A stretch of DNA of 45,056 nt, taken from NCBI RefSeq assembly GCF_000518205.1, contig NZ_JADD01000020.1:1-45056 (forward strand), read 5' to 3'. The notes below the pieces were generated by a model. The model was not told where the DNA came from, ran no database searches, and saw nothing but the letters and a program-made list of their open reading frames with translations. This stretch comes from Hutsoniella sourekii ATCC 700629 (lineage in GTDB: Bacteria; Bacillota; Bacilli; Lactobacillales; Aerococcaceae). Numbering within the stretch: the first letter of the stretch is position 1; the number at the start of each line of letters is the position of its first letter. Positions 1 through 9,199 of the stretch are shown one piece after another. A program made the translations under genes and the position numbers.

Positions 1-162
1 CATGGAAAAATCATACTCTCTCGGTCGACCAAAGAGATAGGGGTGATGAATTTCTAAGTCTTCAACAAATTCGTGAATGGTCCAGACAATATGATTGGAT
101 TCTGGAGAATATTGAGTTGAGAGTTCTAAAGTGAGTTGGTTTATGTTATAATGGTTACACAT
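1..162 (-). CDS. transposase, N-terminal part (IS1182/DUF772-like), cut by window edge
   Basis: The minus strand reads an open frame of 54 codons from an ATG at 160-162 to the window edge, starting MCNHYNINQLTLELSTQY and reaching HHPYLFGRPREYDFSM. The style, an NQLTL start followed by an IHEFVEDL stretch and a GRP motif, resembles the N-terminus of IS1182-family (DUF772) transposases common in Lactobacillales. A purine-rich AAAGGA lies about 12 nt upstream of the ATG. Only the N-terminus is visible, so the catalytic residues, the full length and whether the element is intact cannot be judged. The family is a recollection of motif style, not a search result; the coding call itself is firmer than the family name. 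Confidence 0.6.
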   Translation of the reverse strand, partial: MCNHYNINQLTLELSTQYSPESNHIVWTIHEFVEDLEIHHPYLFGRPREYDFSM

Positions 163-192
163 TGGAGGTAGTCCTTTCTGGATTATCTTTAA

Positions 193-218
193 ACAGAGGG
201 TCCGATCCTCTGTTTTTT
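193..218 (+). terminator. hairpin with T-tract
   Basis: ACAGAGG (193-199) pairs with CCTCTGT (207-213) across a 7-nt loop and is followed by a run of T. It looks like a rho-independent terminator on the plus strand. On the minus strand the same hairpin would lie in the leader of the partial transposase gene. Confidence 0.6.
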
Positions 219-247
219 AATTTTACTAACTTAATTATACCATAAAG

Positions 248-285
248 CCCACCAAGAATGTTGATATATCAACACTCTTGGTGGG
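248..285. repeat. 38-bp near-perfect inverted repeat
   Basis: CCCACCAAGA (248-257) is inverted at 276-285 (TCTTGGTGGG), and the centre is itself the palindrome GTTGATATATCAAC (260-273). Only two bases on each side (258-259, 274-275) separate the arms. A short TTTT follows on the plus strand. It could be a bidirectional terminator or an end structure of the neighbouring insertion sequence; the window does not decide. Confidence 0.6.
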
Positions 286-323
286 TTTTAGATTGACTTA
301 TCTTACAGCCTCTTGATTATTAA

Positions 324-337
324 TGATAGCGCTTACT
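324..337 (+). promoter_or_regulatory. cre-like site (CcpA)
   Basis: TGATAGCGCTTACT matches the catabolite-responsive element consensus TGWNANCGNTNWCA at all but the last position. It lies just before the ribosome binding site (AAAGGGAG, about 339-346) of the kinase gene, a position typical of repression by CcpA when preferred sugars are present. Binding is inferred from sequence only. Confidence 0.5.
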
Positions 338-353
338 GAAAGGGAGTTTTTCT

Positions 354-1865
354 ATGAAACATATAATAGCTGTTGATGTAGGTACAATGAGTATGCGAGC
401 AGGTATCTATGATGAAAAAGGCGACAATTTAAGCTCTTCAACATACGAATATAGTTCAATTTATCTACCTGAAGGTCATGTTGAACAAGATCCTAATGAT
501 TGGAAAAAAGCACTAGAATTTGTGCTTTCTGAGGTTGGAATTTATGCACATAATAATAATATTGATATTGACGCTATTTCAGTTACATCACAGAGAGCAT
601 CAGTTATTCCAATAGATAAGTATGGTAATACTCTTTATAATGCCGTAACCTGGCAGGATAAGAGAAGTATTCCAATTAATGACAGAATACTTTCAGAATA
701 TTCATTACAAGATCTCTATCATAAAACTGGTTTAAGATCTAATCCATATTTTTCTATGCCAAAAATGATGTGGTTTAAAGAAGAGGCACCACTAATCTAT
801 CAGAAAACATATAAATTAATTGGCGTTCAAGACTATGTTATTTATCTTTTAACAGGAGAATTCAAGACTGATACTTCTCAAGCTGCTCGAACAATGTTAA
901 TGAATATTAAAACCTTTGAGTGGGATGAAGAAATGCTTAATATTTCTGGAATTGAAAGAAGACTCCTTCCAGATTTGATGCCGGTAGGCTCTATTGCGGG
1001 AGGTCTTCAAGATCATGTATCTGATTACTCGAAACTAGCTGAAGGAATTCCAATTATAATGGCTGGAGGAGACCAACAAAATGCAGCCCTTGCCCTCAAC
1101 GTTTTATCTGAAGGTAAGGCAGAGGCAAATACGGGTACAGGTTCATTCATTATTGCCCACACTGACAAACCAGTTTTTGATGATGAGGCAAGGGTTCTAT
1201 GTAGTGCATCGGCGATGCCAGGAAAATGGATAATTGAAGCTAGTATTTTTAACACTGGATCAATTTATAGATGGTTTAGAAACCAGTTTTATGGAGAAGA
1301 TACTAGTTTTCTAACATTAAATGATGAGGCAGCTAGTTCGCCTGTAGGCTCGAATGGCGTAATGCTTATTCCTCACTTCGAAGGAAGCGCGGCTCCTTTC
1401 TGGAATGCTTATGCTAAAGGTTTATTCTTTAATCTTTCATTGGGAACGACAAGAGCTGATATGACAAGAGCTATTCTAGAGGGAATAAGCTTAGAGATCG
1501 CAAGTAATATAGCTCTCATTGAAAATATTTCTGGACAAATAAAAGAAATAAGTGTTGCTGGGGGCCTTACTAAATCCGATCTATTCAATCAAATGCAATC
1601 TGATATATCATATAAAAATGTTGTTAGATATAAAGATAGTGAAGCCTCATCGCTTGGAGCGACAATGTCAGCCTTTGTGACATTAGGCGTTTATAGTAAT
1701 TATGAAGAGGCATTTGAGGGAGTCATCGGGCATGGTGATAAGAAGGAGTACTTGCCAAATGCACAAGCCCATTTGACATATAATCACGTACAAGCTAGAA
1801 AATTAGAATTATATGATGCTTTAAATGAAAATCAAGTTTACAATAAATTCATGGGTCAATTATAA
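354..1865 (+). CDS. FGGY-family carbohydrate kinase
   Basis: This is a sugar or polyol kinase of the FGGY family, 503 aa, the usual family length (about 490-520). The N-terminal actin-like domain opens with IIAVDVGTMSMRAGIY, the phosphate-binding loop; VTSQRAS and WQDKR follow. The second domain carries GGDQQNAAL (about residues 240-248) and GTGSF, then GGLTKSDLFNQMQSDI near 400. The substrate cannot be read off: parts look like glycerol kinase (SQR, GDQQ), while the following GntP-type permease points to gluconate or another sugar acid. The start is the ATG after AAAGGGAGTTTTTCT. The gene is first in a three-gene cassette with 14 bp to the permease, and a cre-like site precedes it. Gluconokinase is the favoured guess, but no symbol is assigned. 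Confidence 0.8.
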   Translation: MKHIIAVDVGTMSMRAGIYDEKGDNLSSSTYEYSSIYLPEGHVEQDPNDWKKALEFVLSEVGIYAHNNNIDIDAISVTSQRASVIPIDKYGNTLYNAVTWQDKRSIPINDRILSEYSLQDLYHKTGLRSNPYFSMPKMMWFKEEAPLIYQKTYKLIGVQDYVIYLLTGEFKTDTSQAARTMLMNIKTFEWDEEMLNISGIERRLLPDLMPVGSIAGGLQDHVSDYSKLAEGIPIIMAGGDQQNAALALNVLSEGKAEANTGTGSFIIAHTDKPVFDDEARVLCSASAMPGKWIIEASIFNTGSIYRWFRNQFYGEDTSFLTLNDEAASSPVGSNGVMLIPHFEGSAAPFWNAYAKGLFFNLSLGTTRADMTRAILEGISLEIASNIALIENISGQIKEISVAGGLTKSDLFNQMQSDISYKNVVRYKDSEASSLGATMSAFVTLGVYSNYEEAFEGVIGHGDKKEYLPNAQAHLTYNHVQARKLELYDALNENQVYNKFMGQL

Positions 1866-1879
1866 GAAGGAGGAAAAAT

Positions 1880-3202
1880 ATGTCACCACAAATTCAAATG
1901 ATTTTTGGACTAATTATTGCTATTTTGCTGTTTGTTTGGATGCTTCTAAAATCAAAAGTACACGTATTTTTAGCTTTACTAATTACAGCTGCTGTTGCTG
2001 GAGTTATTGGAGGGATGGACCCCATTGCGGTTGTTGGGGCCATGAAAACCGGGTTTGGGAACACTCTAGGTAACCTTGGTATCCTAATTATGTTCGGAGT
2101 AATGTTAGGGAAAATTCTAGAGATTTCTGGAGCTACCGAGCAAATTGCTAACTTTTTAATTGATCTCTTTGGCGAGGGGCGGGAACATATTGCTTTAATA
2201 GTGACCGGATTTATTACCTCACTAGCGATATTCTGTGTGCCGGCTTTAGTTATGTTATTTCCTATTGCAAAAAATATCGCTGTGAAAAAACAATTGCCAC
2301 TAAGTAAAATGGTCTTCTCACTTGCAGCTGGACTGTTATTGAGCCATACTTTTGTTCCACCAGCCTCTGGTCCTATCGGAGCGGCTGGAATATTCGGTGC
2401 TAATATAGCTAGTGTTATGCTTTGGGGCTCATTGCTAAGTTTAATTTTATTTTTTGTCTTGGTAATGTATGCAAATTATATAGGGAAGAAATTTAATGAT
2501 ATACCAAGTGCAGATGAATTGGATATTGAGGTGGATACAGAACATGATTTACCATCAACCTTCAGTTCTTTTTTCCCGATTATTTTGCCTATCATATTAA
2601 TTATTGTAGGAAATGTGCTAGACACAAATTCTGGTGGCTTTTTAATGACCACTATTGCCTTTCTCGGTCAGCCAGTAATTGCCCTAGGTGTAAGTGTTTT
2701 AGTAGCAGTGCTTCTTCTTACTGCAAGAATGGAAAGAGGACAAGTGTTGTCAGCTTTTGATCATGGATTAGAAGGTGGCGTTAAAATTTTACTAATGGTA
2801 GGTGCAGGAGGTGCTTTAGGTAATGTCGTTAATGAGTCTGGGGTAGGAACTTTTATTGCAGAGTCTATTGCAGCAACCAATATTCCTGTAATCTTATTAC
2901 CATTTATTATTGCAACGATTTTACGTTTGATTCAAGGATCCGGAAGCGTTGCAACCGTTACAGCAGCATCTATTTCAGCTCCAATAATGGCTACATTGGG
3001 GGTTGATCCAGTTTTAGGGACTCTAGCTGCTTCAGCAGGATCAGTATTCTTTTCATATTTCAATGATTCCTATTTCTGGACTATCCAGGAATCAATTGGT
3101 AATGAGGACGTAAAAGATCAAATCATCACTTGGTCAGTACCTACAACTATAGTTTGGGGTATCGCCTTGATCTATGTTCTGATTTTAGGATCATTTTTAT
3201 AA
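1880..3202 (+). CDS. GntP-family permease (gluconate/sugar acid:H+ symporter)
   Basis: A hydrophobic protein of 440 aa with about 12 predicted membrane segments, matching the GntP family (usually 430-450 aa). Features seen include the NLGILIMFGVMLGKILEISGA segment, LLLSHTFVPPASGPIGAAG near residue 160, and RLIQGSGSVATVTAASI near 355, all characteristic of the family. Known members take up gluconate, idonate, glycerate, fructuronate or D-serine by proton symport across the cytoplasmic membrane. The strong AGAAGGAGG site before the ATG and tight spacing show co-transcription with the kinase at 354-1865, which would phosphorylate the imported substrate. The exact substrate is not resolvable from sequence alone. 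Confidence 0.85.
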   Translation: MSPQIQMIFGLIIAILLFVWMLLKSKVHVFLALLITAAVAGVIGGMDPIAVVGAMKTGFGNTLGNLGILIMFGVMLGKILEISGATEQIANFLIDLFGEGREHIALIVTGFITSLAIFCVPALVMLFPIAKNIAVKKQLPLSKMVFSLAAGLLLSHTFVPPASGPIGAAGIFGANIASVMLWGSLLSLILFFVLVMYANYIGKKFNDIPSADELDIEVDTEHDLPSTFSSFFPIILPIILIIVGNVLDTNSGGFLMTTIAFLGQPVIALGVSVLVAVLLLTARMERGQVLSAFDHGLEGGVKILLMVGAGGALGNVVNESGVGTFIAESIAATNIPVILLPFIIATILRLIQGSGSVATVTAASISAPIMATLGVDPVLGTLAASAGSVFFSYFNDSYFWTIQESIGNEDVKDQIITWSVPTTIVWGIALIYVLILGSFL

Positions 3203-3206
3203 GCTT

Positions 3207-3515
3207 ATGAAGATCATATTAGTTTGTAACGCAGGTGTTTCAACAACATTTTTAGCTCAAAAAATGAAGGGGAAAATTGAAAAAGAAAATTTATCTATAT
3301 CTTTAGAAGTAGTTCCCTATTCGCTAATTGATGATTATTTTAAGACGTGTAATGCTGATTTAATTCTCGTAACACCGCATTTAAAACTTTTTTATAACTC
3401 ATTATTAAAAAAATATAAAGACTTATCTCGCGTAGAGATGATTGATTATAATGATTTTACGAATTTAGACGGAGATCAAATTTTAAAAAAATCGCTTGAT
3501 CTACTTCATGGATAA
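3207..3515 (+). CDS. orphan PTS EIIB-like protein (lactose/cellobiose type)
   Basis: A small protein of 102 aa opening with MKIILVCNAGVSTTFLAQKM, the phosphocysteine loop (C-x-x-G-x-S-T) of lactose/cellobiose-family PTS IIB proteins; Cys8 would carry the phosphate. The length matches stand-alone IIB proteins (about 100 aa). It begins 4 bp after the permease stop without a clear ribosome binding site of its own, so translation is probably coupled. No EIIA or EIIC gene lies nearby in the window. It may be phosphorylated by a IIA encoded elsewhere, or act as a phosphorylation-state sensor for the cassette. The function is unproven; the family call is firm. Confidence 0.8.
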   Translation: MKIILVCNAGVSTTFLAQKMKGKIEKENLSISLEVVPYSLIDDYFKTCNADLILVTPHLKLFYNSLLKKYKDLSRVEMIDYNDFTNLDGDQILKKSLDLLHG

Positions 3516-3532
3516 CCTTTTAAATTATTTGA

Positions 3533-3556
3533 GAACAGCCGAGGCTGTTCTTTTTT
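3533..3556 (+). terminator. rho-independent terminator after the sugar cassette
   Basis: GAACAGC (3533-3539), loop CGAG, GCTGTTC (3544-3550), then six T. It ends the three-gene carbohydrate cassette before mutS. Confidence 0.85.
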
Positions 3557-3628
3557 ATGCCTTTCTTTATTTTTCAAGGTATAATTGATATGATTGTTAG
3601 TATGTTTAGATCGGAGAGGATGGATTCG

Positions 3629-6217
3629 TTGACAAAGAAAAAACAAACGCCAATGATGGAACAATATTATGAAATAAAGGCCAAGTCGCCGGGTGCTATC
3701 TTGTTCTTTCGACTAGGTGATTTTTATGAGATGTTTGATGAAGATGCTCGTTTAGCAGCTGAGATCTTAGAGATAACCTTAACTACTCGGAATAAAAATG
3801 CGGATAACCCCATACCGATGGCCGGGGTTCCCTATCATTCTGCTAGTGATTATATCCGGCGTCTAGTTGAAGCGGGCTATAAGGTGGCCATTTGTGAACA
3901 GATGGAAGATCCTAAATTAACTAAAGGAATGGTTCGACGCGATATTGTAAAAATTATTACACCTGGAACAATTATGGAAGCTGATGCGCTTGAAAATAAA
4001 AAACATAACTATTTAGCAGCGCTCAGAAAAGGAAGCTCTGGACAGCTTTTTCTAACTTATATTGATGTTTCAACGGGTGATATTTCAATGACGTCCTCCA
4101 GTGATGCGCGGCAAATTTATTCAGAGCTTCAAACAATCTCTCCCAGTGAATTATTACTAGATCCAGATAAGATTGACGACTTTGATATTCTGCAATCTAT
4201 CCTCCCTCAAGTCTATATTAGTAAGCGAGCTGAAGAGAATTTTTCAGGTTCCAAGTCATTTACTTGGCAATTAGCGGCTGCTAGTCGAGACGAAGCAGAG
4301 CTATTGAATTATTTGTTTTCATATTTAGAATCGGTTCAAAAACAAGCTATTAACTATGTCAAGCCCGTTATCCGTTATGAATTGGATCAATATTTGCAAA
4401 TGAACCATTATACGAAGGCCCAACTTGAACTAACTCAATCTTTAAGAACGCAAAGAAAAAAAGGAAGTCTTTTATGGTTTATCGATAAAACTCGAACTGC
4501 TATGGGTGGACGGCTTCTAAACCAGTGGTTAGACAAACCCCTACTTTTGGAAGAGCCTCTTAATGACCGCCACCAAAAAGTAGCGGCATTGATGGATTGT
4601 TATTTTGAACGCCAAGAACTAGTTGATAATTTGCGTAATATTTATGATTTAGAGCGATTAGTCTCTAAGATTAGTTTAGGCTCAGCTAACGCCAGGGAGC
4701 TGGACCAACTTCGCCTATCCTTATCCTATTTACCTCGGATTAATCAAATACTTACCTCTATTAATGAAGCCATAGCAATTGACTATTTTCAAACATTACC
4801 TTCCTTCGAGAAATTGTATCATTTGATTGATCAGGCACTTTTGGATGAATTACCAATATCGATCACTGAAGGAGGGCTGATTCGATCGGGATATAATGAA
4901 GATTTGGACCGCTATCAAGACGCTTTAAATAATGGAGAGAATTGGTTAGCTGAATTACAAGTCCGGGAAAGAGAGAAGACGGGCTTAAAAAAGTTAAAAA
5001 TTGGTTTCAACAAAGTCTTCGGCTACTATATTGAGGTTAGTCGATTACAAGCCCAACAGCTAGATGACCAACGATATCAAAGAAAGCAAACTCTAGCTAA
5101 TAGTGAAAGATTCATAACAGAAGAACTAAAAGAAATGGAAGCCGTCATTCTTGAGGCTTCTGAAAAGTCAGTGGACTTGGAGTATCAGCTATTTGTTGAA
5201 CTACGCCAAAAAGTTTCTAACTTTAGCTCATCTTTGCAACAATTAGCTGAATCGATAGCAGAGCTAGATGTTTTAGCTAGTTTTGCTAGTCTCAGTGAAG
5301 AAGAAAATTATGTTAGAGCAGAAATTAGTCAACATCCGCATGACTTTAGCCTAGAGGCAAGTCGCCATCCAGTGATTGAGTCGTTAATTGGCCAGGCTAA
5401 TTTTGTAGCTAACGATGTCGACTTTTCAGCTGAACACTATATCCTATTGTTGACCGGACCCAATATGTCGGGTAAAAGTACCTACATGAGACAAGTGGCC
5501 TACTGTGTTATTTTAAATCAAATTGGCTGTTTTGTTCCTGCTAAGAAAGCTCGCCTCCCTTTAGTAGATCAAATATTTACTCGTATTGGAAGTTCAGATG
5601 ATATTTCAAGCGGTCAATCAACCTTTATGGTAGAGATGATGGAGACTAATACCGCCTTAAAACAAGCCACTTCTAGATCTTTGCTCTTGTTTGATGAGAT
5701 TGGACGAGGAACGGCCACCTTTGACGGAATGGCTTTGGCAGAAGGAATTATTCATTATTTAGCGACTCAAGTGAAAGCAATTACGATTTTTTCCACACAT
5801 TACCATGAATTAACTGATTTGGAGTCACAAATTCCTAGCTTAAAGAATATTCATGTCGGTGCTGAAGAAGTAGAGGGGCATTTGGTCTTTCTTTATAAAA
5901 TCATTTCTGGACCAGCCGATAAGTCATATGGCTTACATGTGGCGAAATTAGCTGGCTTACCGGATTCTCTTATTAATTATTCAGCACAAGTATTGGAGGA
6001 ATTGGAATCAAACGCTACGTATCTCAGACATATACCAGATTTGGAGCAGGATCAGTCAGATAGGGATCAAGAACAACTGAGCCTGTTCACTGTGTCTGAA
6101 ACGAATTGTTCAGAGGCGGAGTTGCTAGATGAAATTAAAAAGATAAACCTTAATCGGTTAACACCAATAGAAGCCTTGAATTTAATGTATAAATGGCAAG
6201 ATAAAATACTAGATTAG
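3629..6217 (+). CDS. mutS: DNA mismatch repair protein MutS
   Basis: Mismatch recognition ATPase of the MutS1 type, 862 aa from the TTG start chosen here. The mismatch-reading motif GDFYEMF contains F32 and E34. The ATPase carries GPNMSGKST at about 610-618, FDEIGRGT near 690 and the STHYHEL histidine motif. Near the C-terminus QLSLF resembles a sliding-clamp-binding motif. The open frame extends upstream to 3557, but GGAGAGGA (3613-3620) sits 8 nt before TTG 3629, giving MTKKKQTPMMEQYYEIK, which fits family N-termini; an ATG at 3620 would overlap that site. A possible -10 (TATAAT, 3580-3585) lies upstream with a weak -35. mutL follows after 11 bp, forming the usual pair. Confidence 0.97.
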   Translation: MTKKKQTPMMEQYYEIKAKSPGAILFFRLGDFYEMFDEDARLAAEILEITLTTRNKNADNPIPMAGVPYHSASDYIRRLVEAGYKVAICEQMEDPKLTKGMVRRDIVKIITPGTIMEADALENKKHNYLAALRKGSSGQLFLTYIDVSTGDISMTSSSDARQIYSELQTISPSELLLDPDKIDDFDILQSILPQVYISKRAEENFSGSKSFTWQLAAASRDEAELLNYLFSYLESVQKQAINYVKPVIRYELDQYLQMNHYTKAQLELTQSLRTQRKKGSLLWFIDKTRTAMGGRLLNQWLDKPLLLEEPLNDRHQKVAALMDCYFERQELVDNLRNIYDLERLVSKISLGSANARELDQLRLSLSYLPRINQILTSINEAIAIDYFQTLPSFEKLYHLIDQALLDELPISITEGGLIRSGYNEDLDRYQDALNNGENWLAELQVREREKTGLKKLKIGFNKVFGYYIEVSRLQAQQLDDQRYQRKQTLANSERFITEELKEMEAVILEASEKSVDLEYQLFVELRQKVSNFSSSLQQLAESIAELDVLASFASLSEEENYVRAEISQHPHDFSLEASRHPVIESLIGQANFVANDVDFSAEHYILLLTGPNMSGKSTYMRQVAYCVILNQIGCFVPAKKARLPLVDQIFTRIGSSDDISSGQSTFMVEMMETNTALKQATSRSLLLFDEIGRGTATFDGMALAEGIIHYLATQVKAITIFSTHYHELTDLESQIPSLKNIHVGAEEVEGHLVFLYKIISGPADKSYGLHVAKLAGLPDSLINYSAQVLEELESNATYLRHIPDLEQDQSDRDQEQLSLFTVSETNCSEAELLDEIKKINLNRLTPIEALNLMYKWQDKILD

Positions 6218-6228
6218 GAGGGGCGTCG

Positions 6229-8070
6229 ATGGCTAAAATTCAAGTCATGTCAGATCAATTGGCCAACCAAATCGCAGCTGGTGAAGTTGTTGAACGTCCT
6301 GCTTCAGTTATCAAAGAATTAGTAGAGAATTCGATTGATGCGGGTGCGAGTCAGATATTGGTTGAGGTTCAAGAAGCAGGTATTCAATCGATCCAAGTAA
6401 CAGATAATGGGATAGGGATGGAAGTGGATGACTTAGCGGCGGCTTTTTTACCCCACGCCACGAGTAAAATTTTTAACGTTCAGGACCTCTTTAATATTCA
6501 ATCGCTAGGCTTTAGGGGGGAAGCATTAGCGAGTATTGCTTCTGTTAGTCGAGTCTATCTTCAATCAATGGTTGAGGGGCAGAATAAGGGACATTTCATA
6601 CAAGTAGCCGGCTCAAAGATTAAAGACCAGGGAGTAGCACAAGCCAAACCTGGTACCTTAATTAGGGTAGAGGACTTGTTTTATAATACACCCGCTCGTC
6701 TCAAGCATTTAAAGTCTTTGAGAACTGAAATGCGTCATATCTTAAATTTTATGCAGGATATTGCTTTATCTTACCCCCATATTCGCTTTGTTTTGGAATC
6801 TCAAGGGCAAGTCGTGTTTCGAACGGTCGGTAATGGAGATCTCCAGCAAGCGATTGCTAGCGTTTACCAGCCGGCCATTGCTCGAGAGTTACTTCCCATT
6901 GAAGCGCAGGATATGGATTTTGAAATAAAGGGTTATTTATCGAAACCCACTTTGACAAGGACCAGTAAGGATTTTATCCATTGGATTATTAATGGTCGCG
7001 CGGTTAGAAGTATTAGTTTGGATCGTGTATTAATTCAAGCGTATGGCCGGCAGCTGATGATTGGTCGCTATCCGATAGCTGTGATTCATATCCACTTGGA
7101 TCCTCAATTGGTGGACGTCAATGTTCACCCTACCAAGCAAACGGTACGCCTGAGCAAGGAAGAGGAACTGGCCCACTTGTTGCAAGCAGCCATCCAAAAA
7201 TTTTTGAGTGAAATCAACCCAATTCCAGAAGCAGATGTTGAGCTTATTAGTAAGAACTCTAATATGGAGAGTGGTCAGGTAAAGGTTGATCCACTGCCTT
7301 TAAATCTACAATCTCAACCGGTCGTTATGGAAACGGAAGCTAGCTATCAGAGCCAAAAACCACTATTTACTGAATCAAGTTTAAATGATGGACCAACGAA
7401 TGAGTTGAATTCAGGGGATGAAAATTTTAAAAAAAAGCCAACTTCAAACAAGCCTTTAATAGATTTTGCTAATTTACGTTATGTGGGGCAAATTCATGGT
7501 ACCTACTTGATCGCTGAATCTGAGAATGGCTTTTACTTGATTGATCAACACGCCGCTCAAGAGAAGATCCGCTATGAAGCTTTTATGGCTGACGATCAGA
7601 CAGAATTCGTGCAGCAGACTTTACTTCTGCCTATTGTTTTTCAAATGTCCGCTAGCGAGTTTCAAGCGGTTCAGGAATCTCGAAAAGATCTTGAACGCTT
7701 AGGTATCCACCTTACACCATTCGGACCGCAAAGTTTTCAACTAGAGTCTTATCCTAATTGGATAGAAGAATCAGCGATCGAAAAGACCGTAAGGGATACC
7801 CTGCAATTGGTCATTGATCAACCTAACCTAACCATTCCCCAGATCAAGGAAAAGAGTATTATCATGAAGTCTTGTAGGGGAGCTATCAAAGCTAACCATC
7901 GATTAAGCCCTGATCAAGCGCAAAGTTTAATTCAAGATATGGCTGAATTAGCAGATCCATATCATTGCCCACATGGAAGACCCGTATTTGTTGAATTTAC
8001 GACGCAAACATTAGAAAAATTATTCAAACGAATTCAAGATGCCCATCAAGCTGGAGCTCGTGCTTATTAA
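6229..8070 (+). CDS. mutL: DNA mismatch repair protein MutL (endonuclease type)
   Basis: GHKL-ATPase of mismatch repair, 613 aa, a normal Firmicutes length. The N-terminal ATPase has [15 protein letters not shown], the metal-binding VENSIDAGA helix, TDNGIGM and [13 protein letters not shown] variable linker covers about 335-415. The C-terminal endonuclease domain retains [12 protein letters not shown] (the DQHAx2Ex4E motif) together with the later [12 protein letters not shown] and CPHGRP metal motifs, so strand-nicking activity is expected, as in Bacillus. QTLLLP resembles the clamp-binding motif of Bacillus MutL. The start ATG follows AGGAGGGG at good distance. It acts with MutS, encoded just upstream. 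Confidence 0.97.
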   Translation: MAKIQVMSDQLANQIAAGEVVERPASVIKELVENSIDAGASQILVEVQEAGIQSIQVTDNGIGMEVDDLAAAFLPHATSKIFNVQDLFNIQSLGFRGEALASIASVSRVYLQSMVEGQNKGHFIQVAGSKIKDQGVAQAKPGTLIRVEDLFYNTPARLKHLKSLRTEMRHILNFMQDIALSYPHIRFVLESQGQVVFRTVGNGDLQQAIASVYQPAIARELLPIEAQDMDFEIKGYLSKPTLTRTSKDFIHWIINGRAVRSISLDRVLIQAYGRQLMIGRYPIAVIHIHLDPQLVDVNVHPTKQTVRLSKEEELAHLLQAAIQKFLSEINPIPEADVELISKNSNMESGQVKVDPLPLNLQSQPVVMETEASYQSQKPLFTESSLNDGPTNELNSGDENFKKKPTSNKPLIDFANLRYVGQIHGTYLIAESENGFYLIDQHAAQEKIRYEAFMADDQTEFVQQTLLLPIVFQMSASEFQAVQESRKDLERLGIHLTPFGPQSFQLESYPNWIEESAIEKTVRDTLQLVIDQPNLTIPQIKEKSIIMKSCRGAIKANHRLSPDQAQSLIQDMAELADPYHCPHGRPVFVEFTTQTLEKLFKRIQDAHQAGARAY

Positions 8071-8080
8071 GAGTCAAATG

Positions 8081-8109
8081 TTTTCAAGGTTAAGCATATC
8101 TGCTATAAT
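8081..8109 (+). promoter_or_regulatory. promoter before msrB
   Basis: TTTTCA (8081-8086), a 17-nt spacer, and TATAAT (8104-8109) with an extended TGC in front of the -10. It lies just after the mutL stop, giving the msrB-ruvA-ruvB-queA cluster its own start site. Confidence 0.6.
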
Positions 8110-8143
8110 AAAAGGCGAACAAATGTACGAAAGGATGGTCTCA

Positions 8144-8581
8144 ATGACTTCAAATAAATACCAACAGGATATTGATCAATTAAATGACCTTCAATATAAA
8201 GTAACCCAGGAATCTGCCACTGAAAGACCTTTTACAGGTGAATATGACGACTTTTACCAAAAGGGGATTTATGTTGATATTGTAGGAGGCGAACCTTTAT
8301 TTTCAAGTGCTAATAAATTTAATGCCGGTTGCGGTTGGCCTTCATTTAGTCAACCGATTCCGAATACTCAGCTAGTAGAATTGGCTGATACCAGTTTAGG
8401 TCATGTTCGCACTGAGGTTCGAAGTCAAGATGCAGATTCGCACTTAGGTCACGTCTTCACTGATGGACCCGAGGAATTAGGTGGATTACGATACTGCATT
8501 AATTCAGCTTCTCTGAAATTCATTCCCTTGGGAGAGATGGACGAAGCTGGTTATGGCGCTTATAAAAAATATGTGGAGTAA
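8144..8581 (+). CDS. msrB: peptide-methionine (R)-S-oxide reductase MsrB
   Basis: Repairs methionine-R-sulfoxide in proteins, in the cytoplasm. With the ATG at 8144 the protein has 145 aa, the family norm. GCGWPSF (C63 a candidate resolving Cys), [17 protein letters not shown] and RYCINSASL with catalytic C118 are present; the two CxxC zinc motifs of some MsrB proteins are absent. An open frame extends upstream to 8039, but it would overlap mutL; AAAGGA before MTSNKYQQ supports the shorter form, and the promoter at 8081-8109 lies inside the longer one. ruvA starts 6 bp after its stop. Confidence 0.95.
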   Translation: MTSNKYQQDIDQLNDLQYKVTQESATERPFTGEYDDFYQKGIYVDIVGGEPLFSSANKFNAGCGWPSFSQPIPNTQLVELADTSLGHVRTEVRSQDADSHLGHVFTDGPEELGGLRYCINSASLKFIPLGEMDEAGYGAYKKYVE

Positions 8582-8587
8582 TTATCG

Positions 8588-9178
8588 ATGTATGATTATC
8601 TTGAAGGAAGCCTAGTAGGCATTCATCCCACCTATGTTGTGATTGATGTAAATGGGATTGGATATCGTATTTACACGGCTAACCCTTACAGCTTTCAAGC
8701 TTATTTAGAACAAAAAGTTAGATGTTATATTGAACAAGTGATACGTGATGATGCTCATTTATTGTATGGCTTTCTAACGGAAGATGAAAGACAGCTTTTT
8801 CTTATGCTGAATCGTGTGTCAGGTATTGGACCTAAAAGTGCCTTATCTATCTTAGCCGCCAATGATCATCAAGGACTTGTAGATGCAGTTGAATCTGGCG
8901 ATAGTAAGTATTTAACTAAGTTTCCAGGTGTCGGAAAGAAAACGGCATCACAAATAATATTAGACCTACAAGGAAAATTAGCCCTCATTGAACCAGAAGA
9001 ACAAGCTGCTAGCAAGTTGGATCATGATAATGACTTGTTTGATACTGTTTATGAGGCTTTGTTAGGATTAGGTTATTCTAAACGTGAAATCAATCGGATC
9101 AAAAAACCATTGGAAGCCGAGCAATTTCAAACGACTCAGGAGGCCTTATCTTATGCCTTCAAATTGTTAATTAAATAA
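8588..9178 (+). CDS. ruvA: Holliday junction branch migration protein RuvA
   Basis: The 196-aa RuvA subunit forms a tetramer on four-way junctions and loads the RuvB motor. The N-terminal OB domain starts MYDYLEGSLVGIHPTYVVIDVNG; the helix-hairpin-helix region carries VSGIGPKSALSIL and FPGVGKKTASQIILDL; the C-terminal domain III that contacts RuvB (about 150-196) ends in EALSYAFKLLIK. The start ATG is preceded by GGAG at about 9 nt. ruvB follows after 21 bp. No ruvC-like gene is seen, as expected for Firmicutes, which use RecU. Confidence 0.97.
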   Translation: MYDYLEGSLVGIHPTYVVIDVNGIGYRIYTANPYSFQAYLEQKVRCYIEQVIRDDAHLLYGFLTEDERQLFLMLNRVSGIGPKSALSILAANDHQGLVDAVESGDSKYLTKFPGVGKKTASQIILDLQGKLALIEPEEQAASKLDHDNDLFDTVYEALLGLGYSKREINRIKKPLEAEQFQTTQEALSYAFKLLIK

Positions 9179-9199
9179 ATCTGAAAGGAGGGAAGTCGA

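Noticed and set aside
1025-1255. Minus-strand open frame inside the FGGY kinase gene, and similar antisense frames in dnaE, pfkA, der and others
   Set aside because: They lie wholly within well-supported genes, have no good ribosome binding site and read as low-complexity shadows of the sense frame.
1825-2073. Plus-strand frame overlapping the kinase end and the permease start
   Set aside because: The same region is explained by the strongly supported permease frame with its own AGAAGGAGG site; the alternative peptide is Cys/Trp-rich nonsense.
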